Source: Kappaphycus alvarezii (lineage: Eukaryota > Rhodophyta > Florideophyceae > Gigartinales > Solieriaceae). From it: 64,000 nucleotides of DNA. The position numbers were made by a program, and so were the translations under genes. The number at the start of each line of letters is the position of its first letter. The stretch's first letter is position 1. Location of the stretch: contig NADL03000556.1 in the NCBI GenBank assembly GCA_002205965.3, forward strand, positions 1 through 64,000. Reading direction: 5' to 3'. Shown here one piece after another: positions 1 through 9,797 of this stretch. The notes under the pieces were generated by a model, which worked only from the letters and a program-made list of their open reading frames with translations, was not told the origin of the DNA and searched no databases.

Positions 1-370
1 GTCCCTTAATACCGCCAGAAAGTGGCCATGTGTTTCGAGTAGGACGAGTTCTGGAAGGATTGGAATAGTACAAAAGGATACCACATACACTGGAGCCAGC
101 AAGTTCGGTGGTGATAAACATTGCTGCTAGCGTATAGGTTTCAGTAGAGGGTGAGTGAAAGGAAAGAGTGGGCGTGTGTTCTGTAAAAATTGTGGCAGGT
201 CGGCCAAGATAAATGAGTGGGTGTGCGATAAGAGTTGGAGGACGGGTAATGGGGGCGGGTATGGAAAGGTGGCCGGGGGTGTGAAAGAGCCGTTGATTAA
301 GAATGGGCGGGAAGAGAAGAGTGATGACGTTGACCTGTAAATTCTGCATAATTCTGAAAAATTCAGAACA
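1..370. other. No recognised gene
   Basis: A 61-codon frame (155-340, plus) encodes a short basic peptide with one CxxC pair that I do not recognise. No promoter or homologous partner is visible in the window. The stretch may belong to whatever lies left of the window. I see nothing else here. Confidence 0.4.
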
Positions 371-415
371 CACGTGTAAAATCGAAAAAATTCAAATTAC
401 ACGTGGACACACGTG
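371..415. repeat. CACGTG palindromic repeat, copy 1
   Basis: CACGTG occurs at 371, 400 and 410. The first two bracket an A/T core (AAAAAATT) and form an imperfect hairpin of about 35 bp. Related cores with CACGTG arms recur at 3,668-3,701, 4,701-4,734 and 8,370-8,408. Using the asymmetric core to set polarity, this copy has the same polarity as the one near 8,403 and is inverted relative to the two middle copies. It could be the terminal inverted repeat of an element, either the one starting here or one ending here. CACGTG is also the E-box/G-box core, so a regulatory role is possible. Confidence 0.55.
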
Positions 416-620
416 GACATTGAAAATAGATATATACCACGCCCATCCTTCCACTTGACACACTGCGAGTCCCAGTCCCATCGCTACCAAAATCCATCCA
501 TGTACATTCACCTTCTGCTTTACCATCCATCTTTCTGCTTTACCATCCTCTTCCTCCTCTACCATCCTTCTCCTCCATCTACCATCCATCTACATTCAGC
601 CTCCTCCTTTACCATCTCCC

Positions 621-2262
621 ATGTTTTCCAAACTCACCAACATCTCTAACAGTAAGAGCTTGAGTGGCATTCTCTTCTTCAATGACGATAGTCGCACGAT
701 GATGGAGCCTGGCACCCCGCAAGCCCTTCTCCTTGCTGAATATCTCCCAAAAATTTACGTTGGCGCTGTACAGATCCCCGTCGTGTTCTTCTCAAAGGGC
801 AAAGAAATTCCCAATTCAATACCTGGTTTCGTCACTCGATCCCCTGAAAATGAACTCCGCCTAGTGGACACGACATCACGAACGGAGTACAGCTTGGATG
901 TCCAGTGCTACGAGAACAAAAACTCTTTACTTAGTGACTATTCGGGAGAAAATGGATCGCAAAACTTCAAACTCAACCTTAATATGCTAAAAATTGAAAA
1001 ATTCGAAGACGGCGACATTCGCCCCGGAAAGGAGGCAGCGATGATTTGGATAGGGACTCTTGCAGTGAGCCGCTTCGTTCTGACACGTGCATTTCTCACC
1101 GTGTGCGTATTGCCGAAGGCGAATCGTGATCACTGGATCGCAAACTGCCTATGAAAGGATGCAAGACGCAAAATCAATGGGTGATGTGGTATCCGTCCGC
1201 TACCCTCGATCGCTGTGAAGTGGATTGAGTTTCTTTCAAAGGGAAGGGGATATGACTCGAACGACCTGCTGAACATATTACCGTCCCTAGAAGGTTTCTA
1301 CAGGTTCACGCTTCCCAGTCAGGGCCTAAGGAGCTCATGAGAGTCGTTTTTGACGAAGAGCCCCTGGACTCAAATGGACTTCAAGCTTACGAAGTGGAGC
1401 AAGGATCCAGCCGATTCCTTCAAATCACGCTCCCCTTGAATATTGACGTTCCCAAGTCTTCCTCTCCGCCAGGGGCGTCAGTTTTCTCCTTTAATGAGGT
1501 GGTGGACTGCTTCGTGCTTCCCCTAAATCCTTTAATTTTTTCTGGATGTCTCGGCCCATATCGATCCGCAGTGCATGGTTCTAATGCCTCCGATCGTTGG
1601 TCATCGTTCATGAAGAAGTTGAAAGTAGACCAAAGGGCAGCCGGCGTTGAGAGGAACGCTGTGGACAACCTCCAACAAATCATATCATCTTTACCTGGGT
1701 TCATTATGGGGTCAAAAATCGGTTGGAATGAGAACGACCATTCCAAGCTGAAAGAAGTTCGTCGAAAGCGCGTCCGGTCTCAGGGTCCACCGTTCCCAAA
1801 AGCAGTAAAGGACCCAAAAATGACACTACGAATAGTTCGCGAGAAGTTTCTGCTGTTCATGAAGCGTCTAAGGAAATTTTTCCGAAAAAGGGACTACTAA
1901 GTCATCGGCACCCGCAAAATCTACTCTCAAGAAAATACGCCCCAAGAAGAGACCTTTCCAAAGAGACACAGCAGGTACCTCTGGCTCTAAACTTAAACGG
2001 AGCAAAAAAGGTTCAGTTTCTAAGACCACAGCTCAGAGGAAAACGAATCGCCACCGGGTGAGAGTGATGCCCAGTCAAGCAGGCAAAAATTGTTCAGAAG
2101 GAACCTGTGATGAAAACGAAAACCTCTAAACCCCAAGAGCCTCCTAAGGATAATAGGAGCAAATTCACCACTTTAGAGAGCTCCGAGAGCGATGAGAGTA
2201 GTTATATGGACTCTGACGAAGAAGTGGATCGTCTAATTGACGAAGAATTGAATAAGCTGTAA
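621..2262 (+). pseudogene. Unknown gene, frameshifted paralogue of the convergent 2,282-3,524 gene
   Basis: Two open frames (621-1,154, 177 codons; 1,337-1,900, 187 codons) are linked by out-of-frame coding sequence. Between them a WYPSA motif near 1,187 is followed, in another frame, by a GFY motif near 1,297. A Lys/Arg-rich stretch and an acidic Ser/Asp/Glu tail end at TAA 2,260-2,262. The same order (WYPSA, GFY, FVL, GP-R-S) occurs in the opposing minus-strand gene, so the two are diverged paralogues placed tail to tail. At least three frame changes are needed to read it through, so it is probably dead or has unrecognised introns. The pyrimidine-rich leader at about 440-620 has repeated TACCATCC words, and TATATA lies at about 428. 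I do not recognise the family; the basic then acidic C-terminus suggests a nuclear protein, which is inference only. Confidence 0.5.
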
Positions 2263-2281
2263 CTGTTAGTTTTGTATTAAA

Positions 2282-3524
2282 TTAATTTACTCTTCTTCTC
2301 TTCACTGCCCGATGTACATTCATTTCGGTATTTTGAACGACGTTTCTGTGTGTGAGAACTGTCATTCTATTCTCATTTCTGTCACAAAGTTTGGAGAAAG
2401 AAGTGATAAATCTATGTGCTGGGACTCCCTTTGAATGTGATAATGCCTGTTCCTCCCAAAAGTCTCTTCCACGCCGCGGTTCCCCGGATCGGACTGGACC
2501 GTAGAGGAATATTTCCGTAGCCTCCTCGAGGACGAATGCTTCAATAACTTGCGTTTTATACCTGAAACCCCAGTCCAGAAGGCCTTTGCGTTCATCTCTT
2601 GGTGCTCGTACCTCTAGACGGGCTAGAAACTCGGCTGTTGCTCCAACGATCATATCCCGTAATGATATGGGGATGTACGTAGATCCCTCTTCCTCCAAAA
2701 AAGCTAGTTTCGCCAGGTCATCCTTCCTAGTTTCTTGCATGAAAGGTATGGACAAATAGAACCCTGCAATATGGGGATATACTTGTTCTAGATTACCTTC
2801 TTGCTCAGCCTTGATACCTCCAACCCACAAATGCTCAAGCCAAGACCTAAGACAACGTGGTTTTGCCGATGGATACCACACCCAGAACCTGTTCGAATTT
2901 CTCAAGCTTTTCCGCACTGGCGCCACAACAGGGTATATTTTTCGTACAGACTTTACTACCGCTAATGTCGATTGAACGAGTCGAAGAGCGAGACCGGCAA
3001 TCCATTTTTCACACGGGCTCATCTCGCTCAACTTCTTCTTCGTAATTCTGGCAGATCCAATATTCTGGCCTGATAAAAACATTCCTTCCTGTGGAAGCCC
3101 AGATTTTTGCGATAAATGGACGAGATCCTTGGTCTCCTTGAAGAATGGATTTAGGCCAAGCCTCCAAACTCCCACCGGTGTAGTCAATGAGACGCATCCC
3201 GGGGCTTCATCAGCCCCTAAACCTCCACTCATGACAAATGGCGAATTTTCTGGAGTCACAGGACCCACCATCGTCACTTGGGGAAGTGTAAAATTTGTGA
3301 TACCTCTCCAAGTCGAATTTCACCCGCACAGCGTCTGGAAGACTTTGGTGTTGCTCAACCGATCCTGGGGAATCAGGATCGCTGTCGAAGAGGACGCAGA
3401 CGGAACTGTCTTTGCGGGTTGCCTCAGCGTAGCTGTAAAGAACATGTCCAAATTGGAGGAGAATATTTAGGGAATAGCGATTTGAAATCAAACTGGGTCT
3501 GATGTAGTGGCTATTTATTGACAC
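2282..3524 (-). pseudogene. Unknown gene, convergent paralogue of the 621-2,262 gene
   Basis: A 331-codon frame (3,277 to 2,282) continues upstream without a stop to about 3,357. There it overlaps a second frame (3,524 to 3,210, 104 codons) that seems to supply the N-terminus, so one frame change or a small intron is implied. The protein has WYPSA at about residue 134, GFY about 35 residues later, an FVLEEA segment, YGPVRSG, and a Lys/Arg-rich end. These match the order in the opposing gene. Only about 20 bp separate the two stop codons. There are no obvious membrane segments or catalytic motifs. The family is unknown to me. It is better preserved than its partner because 331 codons remain uninterrupted. 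Confidence 0.5.
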
Positions 3525-3650
3525 TCTTCAGCGGCGCAATGCATTTCCAATAGAGCAGAGGTATTGCGCGGGAAAGCACGTCGAGGAGTCTTCACCCGGC
3601 AGATTTACCGGGATAAGATAATTGCACCATGGGTAAAACCAAATCATTAT

Positions 3651-3739
3651 ACAGAGAGCCTTTTTGCCACGTGTAATTGGAAATTTTTTGAAATACACGT
3701 GTCCACAGGCACTAGAAAAGTAAGCTCTCTAACTGTTTA
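3651..3739. repeat. CACGTG palindromic repeat, copy 2
   Basis: The palindrome itself is 3,668-3,701 (CACGTGTAATTGG, T-rich core, TACACGTG). Similarity to the copy at 4,684 extends beyond it: both start with an ACAG-GAGCCTTTTTGC block and end with a TAAGCTCT block followed by CTAAC and ACTGTTT. The two copies are therefore direct repeats of roughly 100 bp. The DNA between them holds the SMC5-like fragment. Confidence 0.65.
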
Positions 3740-3829
3740 CTGCACTGTAACTTAACATGAAAAACCTTTTTTCCAGTAAGAATTTCGGCCTTCCAAAACA
3801 TATACCTTTCCAAAATGTAATGGAAACTG

Positions 3830-4111
3830 TCAGGAGAGCATATCTTTGCCGGTTACTCTTCCATTAAAAATGATATGCGACTTGGTATGGGCATAAAAAG
3901 GTAAATCAGGCAAAAGTTTCGGCGTTATGACGAAACTCTGTGGCGCATTCTCCTTTTCGGCATCCTCAAACATCATTCTCATTATTCTTCCCTCATTCAC
4001 GTAATCCAGCCCTTGATTCAATTCATCCACAAACACAAATGGTGGCAACTTTAGGGGATTTTCGGGGTTTTTTGACAAAGATGGGAATGACTGGCGCGAG
4101 CATCTGCACAA
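3830..4111 (-). pseudogene. SMC5-like C-terminal fragment (Walker B, D-loop)
   Basis: The 93-codon frame contains FVFVDELNQGLD followed by NEGR and, about 30 residues on, FVITPKLLPDL and FNG. That is the order seen at the C-terminal end of SMC5, the ATPase head of the SMC5/6 chromosome-maintenance complex: Walker B with DE-NQGMD, then NERR, then ITPKLL. The upstream parts of an SMC protein (ABC signature, coiled coils, hinge, N-terminal head) are not visible in any frame up to 4,680. It is thus a 3' fragment, most likely captured or left behind between the two direct CACGTG repeats. RAD50 or other SMC proteins are less likely because of the NQG and ITPKLL residues. Confidence 0.7.
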
Positions 4112-4683
4112 GGGACTAAAAATGTTTTAATGTTGGCAAAACTCCGTCTCGAGCTCGTCTCCCACAAGGTCGCGGCACTTCCGATCAAGAAATTCCGGAA
4201 TGATAGGACGACTAGTCTACGAATCAACCGTGAAATGACGGAAGTTCCTGCAGATCCATGCTGGCGCTTCCTCTATCAGTTGCCCTCACTCCATCCTTCC
4301 CTCTTGCATCAAGCCTCTCAACTCATTTCCACCCACCTCACCCTCACCAAAGGCACTGACCACGTCACTTCCACTAAACTCCGTTGCTGTGCCGCAGCAG
4401 TAGAGTAGCCCAATGTCATCAAACACGTTGCCTTGGTTGCCGAAGAGCCACCTCAACAAGGAAACGTGCTGCTTCACTGCGCTAAGTGCTGCAGAAAAAA
4501 TGCCTGAAACAGTTAGACAGCGATACCGACAACTCGATTGGGGACGACTGGACCCCTAATTTTGCCGTTTGGTACACAAAACCATTGATGTAACCCAGCG
4601 AAAGGATGATAGTCCAGGAGTTTTCAAGACCGCCACCGGTTAGGAGGTTTTTCTTACCATATCTCGTCACATAACCCCTGTTT
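4112..4683. other. Gap between SMC5-like fragment and repeat copy 3
   Basis: Short frames occur on both strands (for example 4,130-4,408 plus and 4,482-4,703 minus), but none shows a recognisable motif or continues the SMC5 fragment upstream. It may be decayed captured sequence. Confidence 0.4.
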
Positions 4684-4790
4684 ACAGGGAGCCTTTTTGC
4701 CACGTGTAATTGGCAATTTTTTGGAATACACGTGTCATGGTGCTCTGAAAAATAAGCTCTTCTAACTTAACTGTTTGGTTGCGAGTTGTT
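4684..4790. repeat. CACGTG palindromic repeat, copy 3
   Basis: This is a direct repeat of the 3,651 copy, with the palindrome at 4,701-4,734. It lies just downstream of the stop codon of the minus-strand gene at 4,852. Its outer TTGCCACGTG is matched in inverted form by CACGTGGCAA at 8,403-8,412. The interval 4,701-8,408 could therefore be a unit bounded by terminal inverted repeats. Confidence 0.6.
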
Positions 4791-4851
4791 TACCCTTTAG
4801 CACCTCCCCATTGCTTCGGATTACATTCTTTACTCCCAAGTTGATGACACG

Positions 4852-6783
4852 CTAAGTGAATGTGTAACTTGCTCCATAGTCTACTAGTAGTTCTACAGCA
4901 CCACATATAGGACATTCGTAGCATTGTTTGGACTTCAACAGCCTTTCCAATAGCTTGGGGTACAACATCGGAACAACAAGGTGGTTCTTTTTTAGCGCTT
5001 TCGTTCCTTCTGAGTATATTTCCGTGAGCTGTGCGGGGTCCAGCTGCCGTTCGTAGACAACGCAACTGCCGTCACTGTTGTGGTTGAATTTAGAAGCTAG
5101 GCTATCGTCATGGAAAAAGAGCCAGTACAGCTTATCTGTTATACCGCTTACAAACAGCTCCCGCTGTTCAAACGGCGATAGGCGATGCTTGTGATCCTTG
5201 ACGCCACTCTCTGAGTCAACTAAATATGCCTGCCCAAGAACCAATGGCAAAGGCCTTTCCCCACGCTGGATTATTTCCCTGGCCTGCTCCTTCGAAATGA
5301 AAGCGCCAAGTTCCACCGGAGTTCCATCATCGTTGAACCTCTTGTAACAGTCTGACTCTGATGTAGGGGTGTTCTTACTTAGAAAAATGCTTACATGTGC
5401 CTTCAAACCAATTTCGGAAATCACTCTATCCGACTGATGCAGTGTCATCAGAAAAGGAACAGAAACAGATCTGTCAAGGTTATCTCTTTCAGGATGGCGG
5501 TTGAAAGCACCTTCATTATGTTTTCCAAGGACCGAATGACCACCACAATGGCACTTCTTCAGGACAATAGATCTCAACGCCTCGAAGACCCCAATTGATG
5601 TCGACCTCCGGCCATCGAACACCCATGCCATGACCTTTCGGAAAACTGTCGGAGATGATGGACGGGTCACGGTGAGAAATTCCTTGAGAACCTCCGTATC
5701 CTCGCCGGTGACGTCGAGAATTTTATAACGAGGGAATCTCTGCATGATTTTGCTAAACTCCAATTTGAGAAATGCGTGAAGGTCACTTTCTAAACCCTCG
5801 GAGCTCAACGACTGAATTTTAAGCGATGTTTGGATCTCAGGGATATTAGCGTAAACCAAAAAGTGGCAGATGCATGTCGAAGCAATATTCGACAAAGACC
5901 CATCGAACTCTGGCGAGACAACGATCGTCTGAGAGTATAATTTAAGCTTTCCATTTCCAAATGACTTCTCAGGAGACATAACGGCAGTCTCGTTCATTGT
6001 TATGGCATACTCCATGTTATAGTTCTTAAGGAAAATCTCTTCAAGTACTTCGGAGACAGTATGTCCGTAGCAGTTATCATAGGACTTGAAGAAGCCAATC
6101 CATTTCGCTCCATTGTGGAGAGGTTCCGGCTCGATTTCGAGAATTCTCTCTTCATGCTGCGATACCTGAACGATTTCGATTTGTTGTAGGTATTTATCAG
6201 CCAGCTCGAGACAGTTTGAGGCGCACGCAATTTTGCGTCGAACTTCTGGATCAATACGTCCACATGAACTCGACGGTTGAGGGGTAGGCTCAGATGCCCG
6301 TTTTCCCGGGAAGTTCTTTCGTTTGGCCTTTTGCGAGGGGACCTGTTCGCGCTGCGTCTTGACCTCATTACTGCGATGGGAATCGCAGAAGTCCCTTTTA
6401 GAGCGCAGCCTTTCGCTACTCCGAGTCTTTCTAACACTTAAATGAGTATTTTCTCGGTGCCTGCGGGCGCTTGAAGGCAGAATCATAATTGCAGCATCGT
6501 CTTCGGTTCGGTCTGCAACCTCTTCATCAGCTTCCTCACGTGCTGGCATATGCATCTTCACTTTCTCCACGTTCCGAACATCAAGACACTTCTCGTCCGT
6601 GCTTCCAACGCTATCATCAGATATTTGAAGAATCTTTTCCCTCCCCATAACTTCTTTTGACGTAAGATGTACCACCTTTGCGACCGAGGCGCGTTTCTCC
6701 CTTACTTTCAAAATAGGTTCCACCACCTCGAGCTTTGGATTGGTATCCACGGTGTTTTGGGGGATCGGAGCAAAATGACGTTG
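4852..6783 (-). CDS. C-terminal half of a large unknown gene
   Basis: The frame is open from a TAG near 6,784 down to the stop at 4,852. Its first possible start in the listed 632-codon frame is GTG, not ATG, and it overlaps the end of the upstream 481-codon frame. It is therefore best read as the continuation of that gene after a -1 shift or indel. Residues 1-200 are charged and low-complexity (many Lys, Arg, Glu, Ser), suggesting a disordered nuclear-type linker. The remainder looks globular. There is a CHCGGH cluster near residue 405 and a CYECPICG double CxxC-type cluster about 20 residues from the end, which could bind zinc. I do not recognise the family. The long open frame suggests constraint until recently. 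Confidence 0.5.
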   Translation of the reverse strand, partial: QRHFAPIPQNTVDTNPKLEVVEPILKVREKRASVAKVVHLTSKEVMGREKILQISDDSVGSTDEKCLDVRNVEKVKMHMPAREEADEEVADRTEDDAAIMILPSSARRHRENTHLSVRKTRSSERLRSKRDFCDSHRSNEVKTQREQVPSQKAKRKNFPGKRASEPTPQPSSSCGRIDPEVRRKIACASNCLELADKYLQQIEIVQVSQHEERILEIEPEPLHNGAKWIGFFKSYDNCYGHTVSEVLEEIFLKNYNMEYAITMNETAVMSPEKSFGNGKLKLYSQTIVVSPEFDGSLSNIASTCICHFLVYANIPEIQTSLKIQSLSSEGLESDLHAFLKLEFSKIMQRFPRYKILDVTGEDTEVLKEFLTVTRPSSPTVFRKVMAWVFDGRRSTSIGVFEALRSIVLKKCHCGGHSVLGKHNEGAFNRHPERDNLDRSVSVPFLMTLHQSDRVISEIGLKAHVSIFLSKNTPTSESDCYKRFNDDGTPVELGAFISKEQAREIIQRGERPLPLVLGQAYLVDSESGVKDHKHRLSPFEQRELFVSGITDKLYWLFFHDDSLASKFNHNSDGSCVVYERQLDPAQLTEIYSEGTKALKKNHLVVPMLYPKLLERLLKSKQCYECPICGAVELLVDYGASYTFT

Positions 6784-8153
6784 GGACTACTCCCCGTTGG
6801 TATGTATTCGGAGATCGTTTCGGTGATTTCGTCAGCAGCCTCTTGAGATTTCCCCTCAACAATTACGTCAGATACGTCATGACTTTCGACTCGCATTTTC
6901 TTTTTTGGAGGGGATGTTGCTTCATCTGGCTTCTTTGTGCCCTTCCCAATTTTCATGCCACGAGCTGGTGAGGAAAGACGAGACTGGATGGAGTCGAATA
7001 GATGTTTTGCTGGTGCAAGATCTTCACAAGCAAATTCGACCGAACCCACACCCTGCAACACCTCGCGAAATTTAGAATGAGCTTGTTCCAAATCTTGATC
7101 AAATGGGGCAGTGGAAGAAATCGAAGTCACAAAAAGCGCCCAAAACATTTTCTGTGCATCTGATAGACTGTTGTTTTCGGCTTTCCATCTCGGTAGTATA
7201 TCCAGCATAGCGATCGTAATGCTGCTGGATACCCTTTCAAGAACTCCCGCGGCGCTTAAGGAGCCATTTTTCTTGTGAACCTGCCGGTAGACAACAACAA
7301 TAGCGGCGAACACAAATCCTTGCATAGCCAACATCAAACGGGAATGAGAATACATAGAAGCTGCGTGAAGAGATGAGCAAAGTGCGCTCTTTCTTCCCCT
7401 TCGCATCATCGTCAATCTGATGGTACCAGGCGAAAAAGCATGCAAAAGAGTCCATAGCATTCTGTTTCCCCTGTCCATGATGTTAGATAGCGAGAAGAGG
7501 CCCAAAGAGCGCCAACGCTGGATCACTCTCTGTGAAAGGGGAGTAATGCAGGCATTCAAATGCTTCAGAACGGATACCTGTTTCTTCGACAACCTCATCG
7601 CAGAATGTAATTCGTGCTTGGACTTCTGGCCTCTCATACAGATCAACTCGTCGAGAAAGCACGGAACTGACGATTTCGCAATGCGAGATGCGTTGTAAGA
7701 CATCACTAAGGCCTGGCTTGTAGGTATATTGAGGAAAACATCAAAGTACAAGTACGTTTCCAGTATGTCATCCCGATCGGAGAAGGCCTGAACAATGCTC
7801 CTGTGTCGGTGACGGCCATCAATAAAAATGAATTCTTTCAGATCCGACTCGGCGTCCGCTTGTGAGGTGCATAGATCTATGGATGGAAGTGCTTCTAATT
7901 CCCTGGCGCTCAAGTTCCAAACCATTCCCTTCATAGAGCCGGGCGCGACATCGTTGAAGTGAGCTCTATGCGAAGTCTTGATTCCCATGATAAATGTTCC
8001 TCTCTTCGCTTGGTCAAAACCAAAACTTTTCATGTCCTCCGCAATAACTTCGACAGTGGCATTATCGACAGGACGAAGAGCCTTCTCTGACATCGCATCG
8101 GAGATGATGTTGAGCTGCTTGATGCTAAAACAGGCACGGAACATTTGCGCCAT
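6708..8153 (-). CDS. N-terminal half of the same gene, ParB/DGQHR-like motif
   Basis: A 481-codon frame begins at ATG 8,153. Around residues 105-150 it reads EFIFIDGRHRHRSIVQ and then a segment ending SYNASRIAKSSV. The I-D-G-x-H-R signature followed by an N-x-x-R region resembles the ParB/sulfiredoxin-fold and DGQHR-type domains that bind or cleave nucleotides or DNA. The domain assignment is by motif only. Residues 165-380 look helical. The C-terminus is basic (KKKMR), possibly nuclear. It overlaps the following frame by about 75 nt (to the TAG at 6,784); a C5A4 run lies in the overlap. TATATT near 8,205 and a pyrimidine-rich leader on the coding strand could be its promoter. Together the halves would give a protein of about 1,090 residues. 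Confidence 0.5.
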   Translation of the reverse strand: MAQMFRACFSIKQLNIISDAMSEKALRPVDNATVEVIAEDMKSFGFDQAKRGTFIMGIKTSHRAHFNDVAPGSMKGMVWNLSARELEALPSIDLCTSQADAESDLKEFIFIDGRHRHRSIVQAFSDRDDILETYLYFDVFLNIPTSQALVMSYNASRIAKSSVPCFLDELICMRGQKSKHELHSAMRLSKKQVSVLKHLNACITPLSQRVIQRWRSLGLFSLSNIMDRGNRMLWTLLHAFSPGTIRLTMMRRGRKSALCSSLHAASMYSHSRLMLAMQGFVFAAIVVVYRQVHKKNGSLSAAGVLERVSSSITIAMLDILPRWKAENNSLSDAQKMFWALFVTSISSTAPFDQDLEQAHSKFREVLQGVGSVEFACEDLAPAKHLFDSIQSRLSSPARGMKIGKGTKKPDEATSPPKKKMRVESHDVSDVIVEGKSQEAADEITETISEYIPTGSSPNVILLRSPKTPWIPIQSSRWWNLF

Positions 8154-8202
8154 TTGGAAGAGAGATGTTTAGAGAGGTATGCAACGAGTTAAGTTAGTAG
8201 AG

Positions 8203-8213
8203 AAATATAATCT
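8203..8213 (-). promoter_or_regulatory. Possible TATA box of the ParB-like gene
   Basis: On the minus strand ATTATATTTC lies about 55 nt upstream of the ATG at 8,153. The flavoprotein gene has a similar TATATTTAT at a similar distance. This is positional evidence only. Confidence 0.25.
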
Positions 8214-8369
8214 GTTGATTCTGATATAGGTGCGGGTGGAGATGCAGGGTAGATGTAGATATGTTTGGAGAGGGAGAAGGAAGAGACGGAAGAAAAACGT
8301 TGGACTTTAAGTACCCAAATTAATTGCAAGCGCAGAATCAAATCAAAGCAAATAGTAACTGACTATTGA

Positions 8370-8412
8370 TTTTACAGTTGTAATTCTAAAAATTGTGATA
8401 TACACGTGGCAA
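8370..8412. repeat. CACGTG palindromic repeat, copy 4
   Basis: The outer arm CACGTGGCAA (8,403-8,412) and the A-rich core are kept. The inner arm is decayed (TTGTAATTC in place of GTGTA). Its polarity is inverted relative to copies 2 and 3, as expected for the right end of an element starting at 4,684 or 3,651. Confidence 0.5.
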
Positions 8413-8524
8413 CTGAAATCAAGAATGAAACCCAAATTGAAAACCCCTAAATCCAAGAACTATATGTGCAGCTGCTCTGAACTCTCTCCATTGCAACCCG
8501 CCAGCTCCTGGCCGTTTTATTTAG

Positions 8525-9075
8525 ACGTTATGAACATGTTTTTGGAAGTAGAACCGAAAATTACACACTACGAATCCCCCGCCGTATATGATGGACGTTA
8601 TGGTCATTTTTATGTAAACAGAACCGGGAAAGACTTTGTATTTCACAGAAAGTCGTTGTTGTCCAAAACCTCTTTTGCATGGTGAAATCATGCCAGATAG
8701 AAATATGTCCGGATGATCTTCGCTGCCATTTATTTCAAAATATAATATACAGAAATGACGGCTCGCTCCAAATTCACTCATTCCGAACTGAAATTTCAAG
8801 GCCATGCAAGGTAGACTTTATGATCATTGTTTTGCAAGTAAGACCAGGAATGGCAAACTACAATCTCTCTGTTGTAATAAATACGCTAAAACCCTGCCGT
8901 TTGTGATATATTTCATGATCATTTTTATAGAAATAGAGCCTAGAATGACGCTCAAGTTCTATGAGCCTTGTAGAGGTCAAAAATCTCTTTACCATTGCTA
9001 CATCATGTCAGTTAGAAACAAGTGCGGATGGCCCTCAATGTCATTTATCCATAAGTCCTATGTTTCTTGAGCAGT
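8525..9075. repeat. Highly diverged tandem repeats
   Basis: Blocks starting GACGTTATG or similar (about 8,525, 8,594, 8,813, 8,909) recur with a shared TGATCATT-type continuation. Later blocks with CATGYCAG and TAGAAA (about 8,688 and 9,004) also pair up. Several spacings are close to 95 bp. Short open frames across it look incidental. Decay is strong, so unit edges are uncertain. Confidence 0.4.
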
Positions 9076-9650
9076 CTGTATGAACGTAAATGGCAAATTT
9101 CCTCCTTCCAACATGACTCTCACTCCTAGATCGCGTAAGACTTTGATATTCATCAGAACGATAAAAGCTCTCCATCCATGCTCGAAAGGCTCACACTGGG
9201 CGTCCCTTAAAAATTCATTTCTAGGACAATCGCTCCAACGGATTTCAAGGCATATATTCCCACCCCACCATTAGCCTGAACCTCACATTACGAGCACCAT
9301 GCAAATACTTACTAAGGTGATCTGCTGAATTCATCAGGTTGCAACTGAAAACACACGCATCAACTAAATTGAATAAAAACCATAAGGTATTTGTACGTCA
9401 CGTTTCTCATTTAGGAAGCATTGAACCAGCCAATGACTTGATTGAAGATAAATACATTCTCCAAATCCTTACATCCCGGACAACATCATACTCTTCCTAC
9501 TCTTGTGATATAAGCAATCCAACGGATTTCAAGTCATATTTATCCCCAAATGGATCTAGTAAACAAAAAAAGGTCGCCCTGTGTCATTTTTTTATCGACA
9601 CCAATCACCGGAGCATTACATTCCACGCACCGAAAACAAGGCATACTAAT

Positions 9651-9797
9651 ACCAACTGCTCCATTTATCAGAATTTAAAAATCATTTCTCTACCAAATGG
9701 ATTCAAGGATTCAATAAAGGCAATACCAACAGCTCCATTTATCAGGATTTAGGAATTATTTCTCTACCAAATGGATTCAAGGATTCAATAAAGGCAA
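9651..9797. repeat. Two-copy 74-bp tandem duplication
   Basis: The block starting ACCAACTGCTCCATTTATC at 9,651 is repeated from 9,725 with only a few differences, both ending in GGATTCAATAAAGGCAA. Its high identity contrasts with the decayed repeats to the left, so it is younger. No coding potential is evident. Confidence 0.85.

Noticed and set aside
155-340. Zinc-finger-like ORF
   Set aside because: A single CxxC pair in 61 codons at the window edge is not enough to call.
6750-6752. GTG as a start codon of a separate gene
   Set aside because: GTG starts are not expected in a nuclear gene. The frame is open upstream to 6,784 and is better read as a continuation of the 8,153 gene.
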